Origin: Ruminococcus sp. | GTDB lineage: Bacteria > Bacillota > Clostridia > Oscillospirales > Ruminococcaceae | DNA: 64,000 bases | Assembly (NCBI GenBank): GCA_016290875.1 | Contig: JAEEVL010000018.1 | Location: 1-64,000 of the forward strand | Direction of reading: 5' to 3' | Shown here: piece by piece, positions 31,482 to 40,132 of the stretch | Position numbering within the stretch: the first letter of the stretch is position 1 | Layout: each line of letters opens with the position of its first letter | The notes under the pieces: model-generated | What the model was told of the DNA's origin: nothing | The model's database searches: none | What the model saw: only the letters and a program-made list of their open reading frames with translations | Position numbers and translations under genes: made by a program

Positions 31482-33200
31482 ATGCATTTTAATGAATTGA
31501 ACCTCTCTCAGGAGATCTTACAGGCAGTCGATGAACTCGGCTTTACCGAAATGACAGAAATACAGGAAAAGAGCATACCGGTACTGCTCCAGGGACGCGA
31601 CGTTGTAGGACGTTCAAACACCGGCACAGGCAAGACAGCCGCTTTCGGCATCCCGGCTGTTGAAAGCATAACCAATGCCGATAAACGCACAGTTGCGGTT
31701 CTCATACTCTGCCCGACAAGAGAGCTTGCTCTACAGGCATATGAGGAAATACGCAAATTTGCCAAACACAAACGCAACGTCAAGGCTTGTGCTGTTTACG
31801 GCGGTGCAAGCATGGAAAAACAGATATTCGAGCTCAAGCGAGGAGCGAACATAGTTATAGGTACTCCCGGACGAGTAATGGATCATATGCGCCGTCGTAC
31901 GCTTAAGCTCGATGGTCTTCGCTGTGCAATTCTCGACGAGGCTGATGAAATGCTCAATATGGGCTTCCGTGAAGATATTGAGACAATTCTCTCAGAAGCT
32001 CCGGAAGACAGACAGACTGTCCTCTTCTCAGCAACTATGCCGCCCGAGATACTCGCCATAACAGAAAAGTTCCAGCATGATCCTATACACATCAAGATAA
32101 AAGCTCCACAGCGCACAGTTTCGCTTATCGAGCAGCATTACTTTGAAGTTGCTATGGGACGCAAAACTGACGCTCTCAGACTGCTGCTCACAGCTTACTC
32201 CCCCAATTCTTCAATGGTATTCTGCAATACAAGAGCTATGGTTGACCAGCTTACAGAAGAACTTCAGAAGAATGGATTCCGTGCGGCTGGTCTTCACGGC
32301 GATATGAAGCAGGCTCAGCGCACACAGGTAATGAACAGCTTCAAGAACAAGGCTACTGATATACTTGTTGCTACCGATGTGGCTGCAAGAGGTATTGATG
32401 TAAGCGGCATCGACGTAGTATTCAACTACGATCTGCCTCAGGACAACGAGTATTACATACATCGTATAGGACGTACAGGCAGAGCCGGAAGAACTGGTGC
32501 AGCCTACACTCTTATCAGCGGCAGACGACAGTTCTATGAACTCCAGCAGATATCCCGCTATATAAAGGCAGACATTACGCAGCTTCCCCTACCTGACAAA
32601 GAAGGCATTATCGCTATGAAGACAGAAAATGCCGTAAAACAGGTCGCCGAAGCTGAAGCTATCCACAGTGCATACGACGTTATAGACAGACTCGCTTCAA
32701 TGGGTATTGATTACAGAGAAGCTGCTGCAAGGCTTCTCACGGCATCTCTCAAGGCAGACATAGATTCAATACCTGAGTTTGAGCGTCCGAAGCCGCTTCG
32801 CGGCAGAAACGGTGCAAAAACCGTCAAAGTCGACATCAATATCGGAAGAAGCCGCAGAATAGCTCCTAATTTCATTCTCGGTGCTCTCGTTGACGCTACC
32901 GGAATGTCAGGCAAGGATTTCGGAAAGATAGATATTTTCGACGACCACACAACAGTTGAAATTCCTGCTTCCGAGACCGATTACATACTTGAAAGCACAA
33001 ATCCTATGAAAATAAACGGCCAGCAGGTCAAAGTCAAACTATGGGACGGCAAATCTTCAAAGTCTCATTACAGCCGTCCACGTCATGATGACAAGCCTAA
33101 ATTCGATCGCAAGAAAGCAGCTTACGGTTCGCGCAAGCACGGTGACTCGTTCAAGGATTATATACCTAATCGCAAAAAACGCGCTAAAAACAAGCACTAA
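31482..33200 (+). CDS. DEAD-box RNA helicase (DbpA/CshA type)
   Basis: The 572-residue ATP-dependent RNA helicase has a Q motif (FTEMTEIQEKSIPVLLQG), Walker A SNTGTGKTAAFG, PTRELALQ, DEADEML, SATMP, then the second RecA domain with VATDVAARGIDV and HRIGRTGRAGRTG. The C-terminus contains a DbpA-like RNA-binding domain (about 445-525: VKVDINIGRSRRIAPNFILGALVDATG) and a basic Lys/Arg tail. The DbpA-type domain suggests ribosome assembly or cold adaptation. A 37-residue membrane peptide follows on the same transcript. Confidence 0.94.
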   Translation: MHFNELNLSQEILQAVDELGFTEMTEIQEKSIPVLLQGRDVVGRSNTGTGKTAAFGIPAVESITNADKRTVAVLILCPTRELALQAYEEIRKFAKHKRNVKACAVYGGASMEKQIFELKRGANIVIGTPGRVMDHMRRRTLKLDGLRCAILDEADEMLNMGFREDIETILSEAPEDRQTVLFSATMPPEILAITEKFQHDPIHIKIKAPQRTVSLIEQHYFEVAMGRKTDALRLLLTAYSPNSSMVFCNTRAMVDQLTEELQKNGFRAAGLHGDMKQAQRTQVMNSFKNKATDILVATDVAARGIDVSGIDVVFNYDLPQDNEYYIHRIGRTGRAGRTGAAYTLISGRRQFYELQQISRYIKADITQLPLPDKEGIIAMKTENAVKQVAEAEAIHSAYDVIDRLASMGIDYREAAARLLTASLKADIDSIPEFERPKPLRGRNGAKTVKVDINIGRSRRIAPNFILGALVDATGMSGKDFGKIDIFDDHTTVEIPASETDYILESTNPMKINGQQVKVKLWDGKSSKSHYSRPRHDDKPKFDRKKAAYGSRKHGDSFKDYIPNRKKRAKNKH

Positions 33201-33212
33201 GGAGGTGCAGCA

Positions 33213-33326
33213 ATGGCTGACAAAAAGCCCGTAAAAGATACCAGAAAGACTGCGATGAGAGTAATTATGCTCATCATGGCTATAATTATGGCAATCGGTG
33301 CAACACTGCCATTCTTCTTAAAGTAA
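33213..33326 (+). CDS. 37-residue single-helix membrane peptide
   Basis: A short frame translates to MADKKPVKDTRKTAMRV followed by a Met/Ile/Ala-rich transmembrane helix and a short FFLK end. It has an excellent AAGGAGGTG ribosome site overlapping the helicase stop codon and ends just before a strong terminator, which supports real expression as the second gene of the helicase transcript. Function unknown; similar tiny basic-plus-helix proteins are common after housekeeping genes in Firmicutes. Confidence 0.7.
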   Translation: MADKKPVKDTRKTAMRVIMLIMAIIMAIGATLPFFLK

Positions 33327-33336
33327 TATCTCACAT

Positions 33337-33362
33337 AAGCAGAGCTTCGGCTCTGCTTTTTT
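33337..33362 (+). terminator. Terminator of the helicase transcript
   Basis: AAGCAGAGC-TTCG-GCTCTGCTTTTTT: stable UUCG tetraloop hairpin and T-run. Confidence 0.9.
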
Positions 33363-33440
33363 AATTTGCGTACCATTTCCGACATATTCCGCAGAGCAGA
33401 AGGAATATAATAATACCAGTAAGCTCTAAGGAGGCAAGCA

Positions 33441-34253
33441 TTGCAGACGATATATATAGACGTTCTCATCGTTCTGAATCTCTATGTGAACTTTTTCCTG
33501 CTCCGGACTGCTGCCGGATTGACGCACTCACCACTGAAAAATCTAAGGTGTATAGCCGCTTCACTTTACGGAAGTCTTTTTTCCCTGCTTATACTCGTAC
33601 CGGGATTGCCATTACCAATATCGTTATTGTTCCGTGCTTTTGCAGCTTTAACTATTACAGGGGCTGCCTTTGGCTTCACTGGAGGCAAAAGGTTACTGAT
33701 AAACACGGGCTCTTTCTTCGTTTCAAACTTTATACTCGCCGGACTGACATATGCTGTATATTCATTTTTCGCATCGGATAAAGTACATTTCAACAACTCC
33801 TATTTCTACATAGATTTTTCTCTGCTCATCCTTGTTATTACTACAGCTGCACTATACGGAACTGTATATGGATGTAAAGTCCTGTTTGTTCACAGTCCAC
33901 CTCAGAATGGTGAATACCGTGTAATAATACGTCACAATAAAAGAATAATAGAACTCCCAGGCTTTGCAGATACAGGAAATAGTCTTACTGATTATTACTC
34001 GAGTTCGCCTGTTATAGTATGCGGAAAAGAAAGTTTCGCGGAAATTGATCTGAGTGACAACAGCTTGCCAAGAGGAGTAAGGCTTATACCTTGCAGTACG
34101 GTTACTTCATCAGGTCTTATGCCGGTTTTCAGGCCAGATGAAGTCATTATACTGAATAGAATCACCGGTACACGTAAGCCAGTTGATGCTATTATCGGTA
34201 TCGGAAACAGTTCCGGGAAAGCTATCTTCAATCCGGTACTGCTGAAATATTAG
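33441..34253 (+). CDS. spoIIGA: Sigma-E processing peptidase SpoIIGA
   Basis: Membrane aspartyl protease that cleaves the pro-peptide of sigma-E in the mother cell after septation. The 270-residue protein has about five N-terminal transmembrane helices (residues 5-150) and a soluble protease domain with the active-site motif LPGFADTGNSLTD (about 173-185). It starts with TTG (33441) preceded by AAGGAGG at 6 bases. A TATAAT box at 33406-33411 has a TTCCGACATATTCCG segment upstream that loosely resembles a Spo0A box; this would fit Spo0A-driven expression but is weak. sigE follows 30 bases downstream, the classical spoIIG order. Confidence 0.92.
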   Translation: MQTIYIDVLIVLNLYVNFFLLRTAAGLTHSPLKNLRCIAASLYGSLFSLLILVPGLPLPISLLFRAFAALTITGAAFGFTGGKRLLINTGSFFVSNFILAGLTYAVYSFFASDKVHFNNSYFYIDFSLLILVITTAALYGTVYGCKVLFVHSPPQNGEYRVIIRHNKRIIELPGFADTGNSLTDYYSSSPVIVCGKESFAEIDLSDNSLPRGVRLIPCSTVTSSGLMPVFRPDEVIILNRITGTRKPVDAIIGIGNSSGKAIFNPVLLKY

Positions 34254-34283
34254 AGCTTGAAATATAAAACTAAGGAGACTGCT

Positions 34284-34982
34284 ATGAATATCATAAAATT
34301 ATTTTTCACGAAGCTTCGTTCCCTGAGAATCGGACGTATAGACTACATAAACGGTTCGGATACACTTCCGCCGCCGCTCACAAAACAGGAAGAAGCTGAA
34401 GTATTTGTCCGGCTCAGTGAGAACGACCAGGAGGCACGCAACTGCCTGATTGTCCATAATCTAAGGCTCGTCGTCTATATAGCAAAGAAATTCGAGTCAA
34501 CTGGTATCGGTATTGAAGATCTCGTTTCAATAGGAACTATCGGACTCATCAAAGCTGTGAACACTTTCTGCCCAAACAAGAATATCAAGCTTGCAACCTA
34601 TGCTTCTCGCTGCATAGAAAACGAGATACTGATGTTTCTACGAAAATCGTCACAATACCGCAATGACCTTTCAATAGACGAGCCGCTCAACGTTGACTAT
34701 GACGGAAACGAACTTCTGCTCTCAGATATACTCGGAACAGATGACGATGTTGTCAACAAGGGCATAGAAACAGAAGCCGAACGTGAAATGATAAGAGGTG
34801 CTATTTCTGAACTATGTGACCGCGAACGTGAGATCATGGAAATGCGCTTCGGACTTATAGACGGGAAAGAAAAGACTCAGAAAGAAGTTGCAGAACTGAT
34901 TGGTATTTCACAGTCCTACATATCAAGACTTGAAAAAAAGATAATAAAGAAGCTTCGTGTAAAGCTCGAAAGCATTTCATAA
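34284..34982 (+). CDS. sigE: RNA polymerase sporulation sigma factor sigma-E
   Basis: The 232-residue protein begins with a short pro-sequence ([25 protein letters not shown]) that SpoIIGA would remove. Region 2 follows ([40 protein letters not shown], then [18 protein letters not shown]), then region 4 ([40 protein letters not shown]). It directs mother-cell transcription early in sporulation. ATG at 34284 follows TAAGGAG; a frame starting at 34257 is not used. Its partner gene is directly upstream and a terminator follows. Confidence 0.95.
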   Translation: MNIIKLFFTKLRSLRIGRIDYINGSDTLPPPLTKQEEAEVFVRLSENDQEARNCLIVHNLRLVVYIAKKFESTGIGIEDLVSIGTIGLIKAVNTFCPNKNIKLATYASRCIENEILMFLRKSSQYRNDLSIDEPLNVDYDGNELLLSDILGTDDDVVNKGIETEAEREMIRGAISELCDREREIMEMRFGLIDGKEKTQKEVAELIGISQSYISRLEKKIIKKLRVKLESIS

Positions 34983-34991
34983 CAGCAAATC

Positions 34992-35024
34992 AGTCCGTGA
35001 AAGTATGTTTCACGGACTTTTTTC
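34992..35024 (+). terminator. Terminator after sigE
   Basis: AGTCCGTGAAA-GTATG-TTTCACGGACT followed by TTTTT. Confidence 0.9.
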
Positions 35025-35073
35025 TGTCTGAGCACACAAATATTACAAAAAGGTCAAAATTTTATCAGCGCTA

Positions 35074-35102
35074 TTGAAAAATCAAGCAAATTCTGTTATA
35101 AT
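35074..35102 (+). promoter_or_regulatory. Promoter of the recJ-relA-hemZ-rlmD operon
   Basis: TTGAAA (35074-35079), 17-base spacer, TATAAT (35097-35102). It overlaps the first 10 codons of the longest recJ frame, so recJ starts later. Confidence 0.7.
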
Positions 35103-35133
35103 AAATGTATATATCTATTTTAGGAGCTGCTAT

Positions 35134-37158
35134 ATGAAAAAGTGGACTGTCGGTGTTCCTGACAGAAAAGTCGTTTCAAAGCTGATGCTTAACTGCGGTG
35201 TCACCTCGCTGACTGCCGCTTCTCTTGCACAGAAAGGCTATTCTTCGCCTGAAACTGTCGCTGAAAGTCTTAATGCCGGCGAGCTTACTGATCCTTTTCT
35301 CATAAAGGATATGCAGAAAGCTGCCGATACTATAAATAACGCTATCGATTCCGGTGAACGCATCTGCGTTTACGGTGACTATGACTGCGACGGCATAATG
35401 TCAACTGTTATCATGTATTCGTATCTTCTCGAAACAGGCGCTGACGTTACCTATTATATCCCGGAACGCTCTGAGGGTTACGGACTCAACAAGGACGCTT
35501 TGGACAAAATTGCTACAGATGGTGTCCAACTTATTATAACTGTTGATAACGGTATTTCTGCTATTACGGAAGCTGAACACGCTTACAATCTCGGTATGAA
35601 GCTCGTTATTACAGACCATCACCAACAGGGTGAAGAGTTACCGCGTGCAGAAGCTGTTGTTGATCCACACCGACATGACTGCTTCTCGCCTTTCAAATAT
35701 ATGTGCGGTGCTGGCATAGCTCTGAAGCTTATAGCCGCTCTTGACGGCGGTGACTACACAATGGCACTCGAGCAATTCGGTGATCTTGCCGCTATCGCTA
35801 CTGTTGCTGATATAGTAAGCCTCACCGGCGAGAACCGCTTCCTTGTTTCATATGGCATGGAACTGATTAATAACACTGACCGCCCTGCTCTCATCGCACT
35901 CAAAGAAGTATGCGGTCTTACAGATAAAACGGTTGATTCGCAATCTATCGGCTTCGGTATAGCTCCCCGTATAAACGCTGCAGGCAGATTTGGTTCTCCG
36001 AAACAGGCTGCAGAGCTTTTTCTTTGCGAAGATCCTGACGAAGCGCTCGCTGCTGCACAGGAACTTAACGCTCTGAATACAGAGCGCAAAGAAGCCGAAA
36101 ACAGTATTATTTCCGATATTTATTCAATGATAGACGAAGATCCGTCTCTTATCCGCAGCAGAACTATTTTCCTTTGCGGAAAGAACTGGCACCACGGTGT
36201 AATTGGCATAGTTGCTTCACGTATCATGGAGCAATTCGGCAAACCTTGCTTCATTGCGTCGGAACAGGACGGAGAGATAAGAGGTTCTGCCCGTTCATTC
36301 GGTGAATTCTCCATTTTTGAAGCTCTTTCATATGCGTCAGATGTCCTCGAAAAGTTCGGCGGTCATCCCGGTGCAGGCGGCTTCACAATAAAATCAGGTA
36401 AAGAAGCAGAATTCAAAGAACTGATCGAGCGTTTCGCTGCTGAAAATCACAGGATAATGCCTGTTCTGACTATCTCAGCCGATGCAGCTGTAACTCCTCA
36501 GGAACTAACTGTTGAAAATATCAAAGGACTTTCCGCTCTCGAACCTTACGGGGCTGATAATGAACGTCCTCTATTCTATATCGGCGGTGCTCAGGTCGTT
36601 GACATACTACCGCTTTCAAACGGTACTCATACAAAACTGCGTCTGAAACTCGGGTACAGCTCATTCGATGCGCTATTGTTCAGAACTCCGCCGCAGTCAG
36701 TTATTGTTGGCAAGGGAGACAGCTGTGATCTTATAGTTACACTTGGTATTAATGAGTTCCGCGGCAATACTGATATAAGCGTTGTTGTTCGCGATATGCG
36801 CCCAAGTGCTTTTGAACAGAGCAGATACTTTGCTGCTATGTCAGCATTTGAATCATTCGCAAGAAATGAACAGCTTCCGAAGAACTACTACCCGAGTATG
36901 CTGCCGGAGCGCGATGACGTTGTTCACATCTACAAGGGGATACCGGACAACGGTATTTCTACGGACGCACTCTACCTGAAACTCAGCGATCCGCGCATGA
37001 ACTACTGTAAATTCAATGCTGCGCTCGAAGCTCTCAGACAGCTCGGTCTGATACGCTTCTCTTCCGCAGATTCAAGTGTTTCAAGAGTCAAAGTCAGCAA
37101 AAAGGCTGACCTCAACACAGCTCCCGTACTCGTTTCGCTAAGGGAGCATATAAAGTGA
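35134..37158 (+). CDS. recJ: Single-stranded-DNA-specific exonuclease RecJ
   Basis: 5'-3' ssDNA exonuclease used in recombination and repair. The 674-residue protein has the DHH domain with YGDYDCDGIMSTVIM (about 75-89), VDNGIS, VITDHHQQGEELPRAEAVVDPH and DLAAIATVADIV, a DHHA1 domain with KNWHHGVIGIVASRI and GGHPGAGGF, then an OB-fold region. ATG at 35134 follows TTTTAGGAGC. It is slightly shorter than the longest RecJ proteins but all catalytic motifs are present. Confidence 0.94.
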   Translation: MKKWTVGVPDRKVVSKLMLNCGVTSLTAASLAQKGYSSPETVAESLNAGELTDPFLIKDMQKAADTINNAIDSGERICVYGDYDCDGIMSTVIMYSYLLETGADVTYYIPERSEGYGLNKDALDKIATDGVQLIITVDNGISAITEAEHAYNLGMKLVITDHHQQGEELPRAEAVVDPHRHDCFSPFKYMCGAGIALKLIAALDGGDYTMALEQFGDLAAIATVADIVSLTGENRFLVSYGMELINNTDRPALIALKEVCGLTDKTVDSQSIGFGIAPRINAAGRFGSPKQAAELFLCEDPDEALAAAQELNALNTERKEAENSIISDIYSMIDEDPSLIRSRTIFLCGKNWHHGVIGIVASRIMEQFGKPCFIASEQDGEIRGSARSFGEFSIFEALSYASDVLEKFGGHPGAGGFTIKSGKEAEFKELIERFAAENHRIMPVLTISADAAVTPQELTVENIKGLSALEPYGADNERPLFYIGGAQVVDILPLSNGTHTKLRLKLGYSSFDALLFRTPPQSVIVGKGDSCDLIVTLGINEFRGNTDISVVVRDMRPSAFEQSRYFAAMSAFESFARNEQLPKNYYPSMLPERDDVVHIYKGIPDNGISTDALYLKLSDPRMNYCKFNAALEALRQLGLIRFSSADSSVSRVKVSKKADLNTAPVLVSLREHIK

Positions 37159-37183
37159 TGTATAATTTGTGAGGGGGATAAAT

Positions 37184-39484
37184 ATGTCTGATGATATGAA
37201 ATTGCAGAATCAAGGCAAAAACGAAGTGGAATTATTCATACCTGATACAGCAGTCCCGAGTGATCCGGAGAAGTATCTCAGCGAGATTCCGGATTATAAG
37301 GACGATTTCACTATTGAAATGATAATCCAGAAGATACTCACCGATGATAAGCAGTATGATCTTAGCAAGATTATCTCAGCTTATGAATTTGCTGCTAAGG
37401 CTCACGAAGGTCAGAAACGTTCTTCAGGTCAGGATTATATCATTCATCCGCTGGCTGTTGCTTATATCCTTTTGGAACTCGGCATGGACACTGATACAAT
37501 ATGTGCAGCTCTTCTTCACGATGTTGTTGAGGACACTCCGGCTACTCTAGATGACCTCAAGAAGCGTTTCGGACAAGACGTTGCTATGCTTGTTGACGGT
37601 GTTACAAAACTGAGCAAGATACCGATATTCAGCCGTGAAGAGCAGCAGGCAGAAAATATCAGAAAGATACTTCTCGCTATGTCTCAGGACATCAGAGTTA
37701 TGATCATCAAGCTCTGTGATCGTCTGCACAATATGCGTACTCTTAAATACCGTCCTATCGAAAAACAGCGCAATACTGCTCTTGAGACTATGAACATCTA
37801 TGCTCCTATCGCTCACCGTCTCGGTATCAGAGCTATCAAGGAGGAACTCCAGGATCTTTCATTCCACTACCTTGACCCCTATGCTTATTCAGAAATAGAA
37901 CATATCCTCGAAAACAAAAAGGAAGAGCGCGAAGCCTTCATCGAGACTATCAAGAATCGTATAGCTCAGCGCTTCAGCTCAGAAGAATTCGCTCAGCCTC
38001 CGCAGATAGACGGCAGAGTAAAGAGCGTTTACAGCATATACCGCAAAATTTTCATAAATCATAAGAATATCGACGAGATATACGACAAATATGCCGTTAG
38101 AATAATCGTATCTACCATCGCTGAGTGCTATAACGTTCTCGGTCTGATACACGATATGTTCCGTCCCCTGCCCAACCGTTTCAAAGACTACATCTCTACA
38201 CCTAAATCAAATATGTATCAGTCTCTCCACACCACCGTTCTCGGCAAGGAGGGAATCCCTTTTGAAGTTCAGATACGTACCTGGGATATGCACGAAACAG
38301 CTGAATACGGTATCGCGGCTCACTGGAAATACAAAGAAGGCATTCAGGGCAGAGACAAAATGGAACAGCGTCTCGCTTGGGTTCGACAGGTCATAGAAGC
38401 TCAGCAGACATCAGATGATGTAGAAGAAATAGTCCGTATTATCAAGACAGATCTTGCCCCCGAAGACATTGTTGTTATGACTCCTAAGGGAATGTCTGTT
38501 AGTCTTCCTGTAAACTCAACTGTTATAGATTTTGCGTACCGTATTCATACGGAGATCGGTCACAAGACAACCGGTGCAAAAGTAGACGGAAGGATCGTAC
38601 CTCTTGACTACAAACTCCAGACCGGTCAGATATGCGAGATAATCACCAGCAAGGATCCCGAAAAAGGTCCTAACAGGGCTTGGCTCAACATAGTTCAGAC
38701 TAACGAGGCTCGTTCCAAGATACGTTCGTGGTTCAAGAAGGAACGCCGCGATGAAAACATCGTTGAAGGTAAAGCAGAACTTGAACGCGAATTCAAGCGT
38801 CACCGCATAAACCTTCCCGAATCCGAATATACAGCTTTCCTCGAAGACGATTTCAAGCGCCATAACTGTGAAACTCTCGATGATTTCTATGCTTCCATAG
38901 GATATGGCGGAATTCTTCTTTCCAAGATAATACCTCGTCTGAAAGACAAGTACGAAAAACAATATGTTCATGATGATGAACCATCTATAATCCCCCTTAT
39001 TCAGCCTAAGAGCAATAGCAGCCGCAGCAGCATCATCCTCGACCAGATAGATGATATTGCAGTTAAGTTTGCACAGTGCTGCAATCCTCTTCCCGGCGAT
39101 GATATAGTAGGCTTTATTACCCGCGGCCACGGTATTTCCGTACACACTACAAGCTGTACAAACTACAAGGCTGTTATGCAGCGCGGCGATCCCGAGGAAC
39201 TCAACCGCTGGTGCGATATTCAGTGGTCAGAAAACAGCAACTCTCAGCTTCAGACAAGCTTTGAAGTCATCGCTGTTGACCGTATGGGACTTTTCTATGA
39301 TATTTCCGCTGCCCTCGTTGAAGCCCGTGTACCGATAATACATTCATCATCACGTATCCTCAAAAACGGAAACGCACTCTTTGAGAGCACGATTGTTATC
39401 TCAAGCACAGAGCAGCTCAGAAACCTTTTCGATAAGATAAGAAAGGTCAAGGGAGTTATTTCCGTTGACAGAGCTGCTATTTAA
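37184..39484 (+). CDS. relA: Bifunctional (p)ppGpp synthetase/hydrolase (Rel)
   Basis: The 766-residue stringent-response enzyme has the HD hydrolase domain (QDYIIHPLAVAYIL, then ALLHDVVEDT), the synthetase domain (DKYAVRIIVSTIAECYNVLG, YISTPKSNMYQSLHTTVLG), a TGS domain (MTPKGMSVSLPVNSTVIDFAYRIHTEIGH) and the zinc-finger/ACT C-terminus (AQCCNPLPGDDIVGFITRGHG). Both hydrolase and synthetase motifs are intact. ATG at 37184 is preceded by GAGGGGG. The RelQ-type enzyme at 19569-20273 is the second (p)ppGpp source in the window. Confidence 0.95.
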   Translation: MSDDMKLQNQGKNEVELFIPDTAVPSDPEKYLSEIPDYKDDFTIEMIIQKILTDDKQYDLSKIISAYEFAAKAHEGQKRSSGQDYIIHPLAVAYILLELGMDTDTICAALLHDVVEDTPATLDDLKKRFGQDVAMLVDGVTKLSKIPIFSREEQQAENIRKILLAMSQDIRVMIIKLCDRLHNMRTLKYRPIEKQRNTALETMNIYAPIAHRLGIRAIKEELQDLSFHYLDPYAYSEIEHILENKKEEREAFIETIKNRIAQRFSSEEFAQPPQIDGRVKSVYSIYRKIFINHKNIDEIYDKYAVRIIVSTIAECYNVLGLIHDMFRPLPNRFKDYISTPKSNMYQSLHTTVLGKEGIPFEVQIRTWDMHETAEYGIAAHWKYKEGIQGRDKMEQRLAWVRQVIEAQQTSDDVEEIVRIIKTDLAPEDIVVMTPKGMSVSLPVNSTVIDFAYRIHTEIGHKTTGAKVDGRIVPLDYKLQTGQICEIITSKDPEKGPNRAWLNIVQTNEARSKIRSWFKKERRDENIVEGKAELEREFKRHRINLPESEYTAFLEDDFKRHNCETLDDFYASIGYGGILLSKIIPRLKDKYEKQYVHDDEPSIIPLIQPKSNSSRSSIILDQIDDIAVKFAQCCNPLPGDDIVGFITRGHGISVHTTSCTNYKAVMQRGDPEELNRWCDIQWSENSNSQLQTSFEVIAVDRMGLFYDISAALVEARVPIIHSSSRILKNGNALFESTIVISSTEQLRNLFDKIRKVKGVISVDRAAI

Positions 39485-39496
39485 CGGAGGCAACCT

Positions 39497-40132
39497 ATGA
39501 ATATTCACATTTTAAACCTCGGTCCTTACGGTGTAAACTGCTATATCGTCGAGACAGCTCCCGGCCGCTGTATCGCAGTTGATATCGGCGGTCACAGCAA
39601 GCGTTTCCTCAACTTCATTGAAGAAAAAGGACTCGAGCTTAAAAAGATACTCCTCACTCACGGTCACTTTGACCATATAGGAGGAGTCGAAGAAGTACGC
39701 AAGGCTACCGGTGCTGAGGTATACATCCACACAGACGATGCTTTTATGCTCGAAAGCGAGGAATTCTCTCTCCACAGAGGTGTCATTCCTGATCCATTCG
39801 TACCTGTTACTGATTACACAGCTGTGTTCGGTGACTGCTGGATAAACGACGGTGATCTATCATTCCGCGTCATCCATACCCCCGGACACTCACGCGGAAG
39901 CGTATGCTACCTCTGCGGTGATGTAATGTTCTCAGGTGATACTATATTCCGCTGCTCCATCGGAAGAACTGACTTTGACAGCAGCGATCCTATAGCCATG
40001 ATATCATCACTTAAACTCATAAATGACCTTGAGGGTGATATACAGATCTACCCAGGTCATGGCGAAGCTACTACGCTCAACTATGAAAAAAGATTTAACC
40101 CCTATTTGCTCAGATCAAAAGGTGAAATATGA
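39497..40132 (+). CDS. MBL-fold metallohydrolase (glyoxalase II-like)
   Basis: The 211-residue protein has the metallo-beta-lactamase motif LLTHGHFDHIGG (about 53-64), HTPGHSRGSVCYL (about 129-141), FSGDTIF with the bridging Asp, and the C-terminal IYPGHGEATT. It is the short class found beside relA in many Clostridia. The usual substrate is unknown, possibly a glutathione-independent thioester. It overlaps hemZ by 4 bases (ATGA), so translation is coupled. Confidence 0.9.
   Translation: MNIHILNLGPYGVNCYIVETAPGRCIAVDIGGHSKRFLNFIEEKGLELKKILLTHGHFDHIGGVEEVRKATGAEVYIHTDDAFMLESEEFSLHRGVIPDPFVPVTDYTAVFGDCWINDGDLSFRVIHTPGHSRGSVCYLCGDVMFSGDTIFRCSIGRTDFDSSDPIAMISSLKLINDLEGDIQIYPGHGEATTLNYEKRFNPYLLRSKGEI

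Noticed and set aside
38516..39145. Minus-strand frame of 209 residues inside relA
   Set aside because: Antisense to the TGS/C-terminal region of Rel; no supporting signals.
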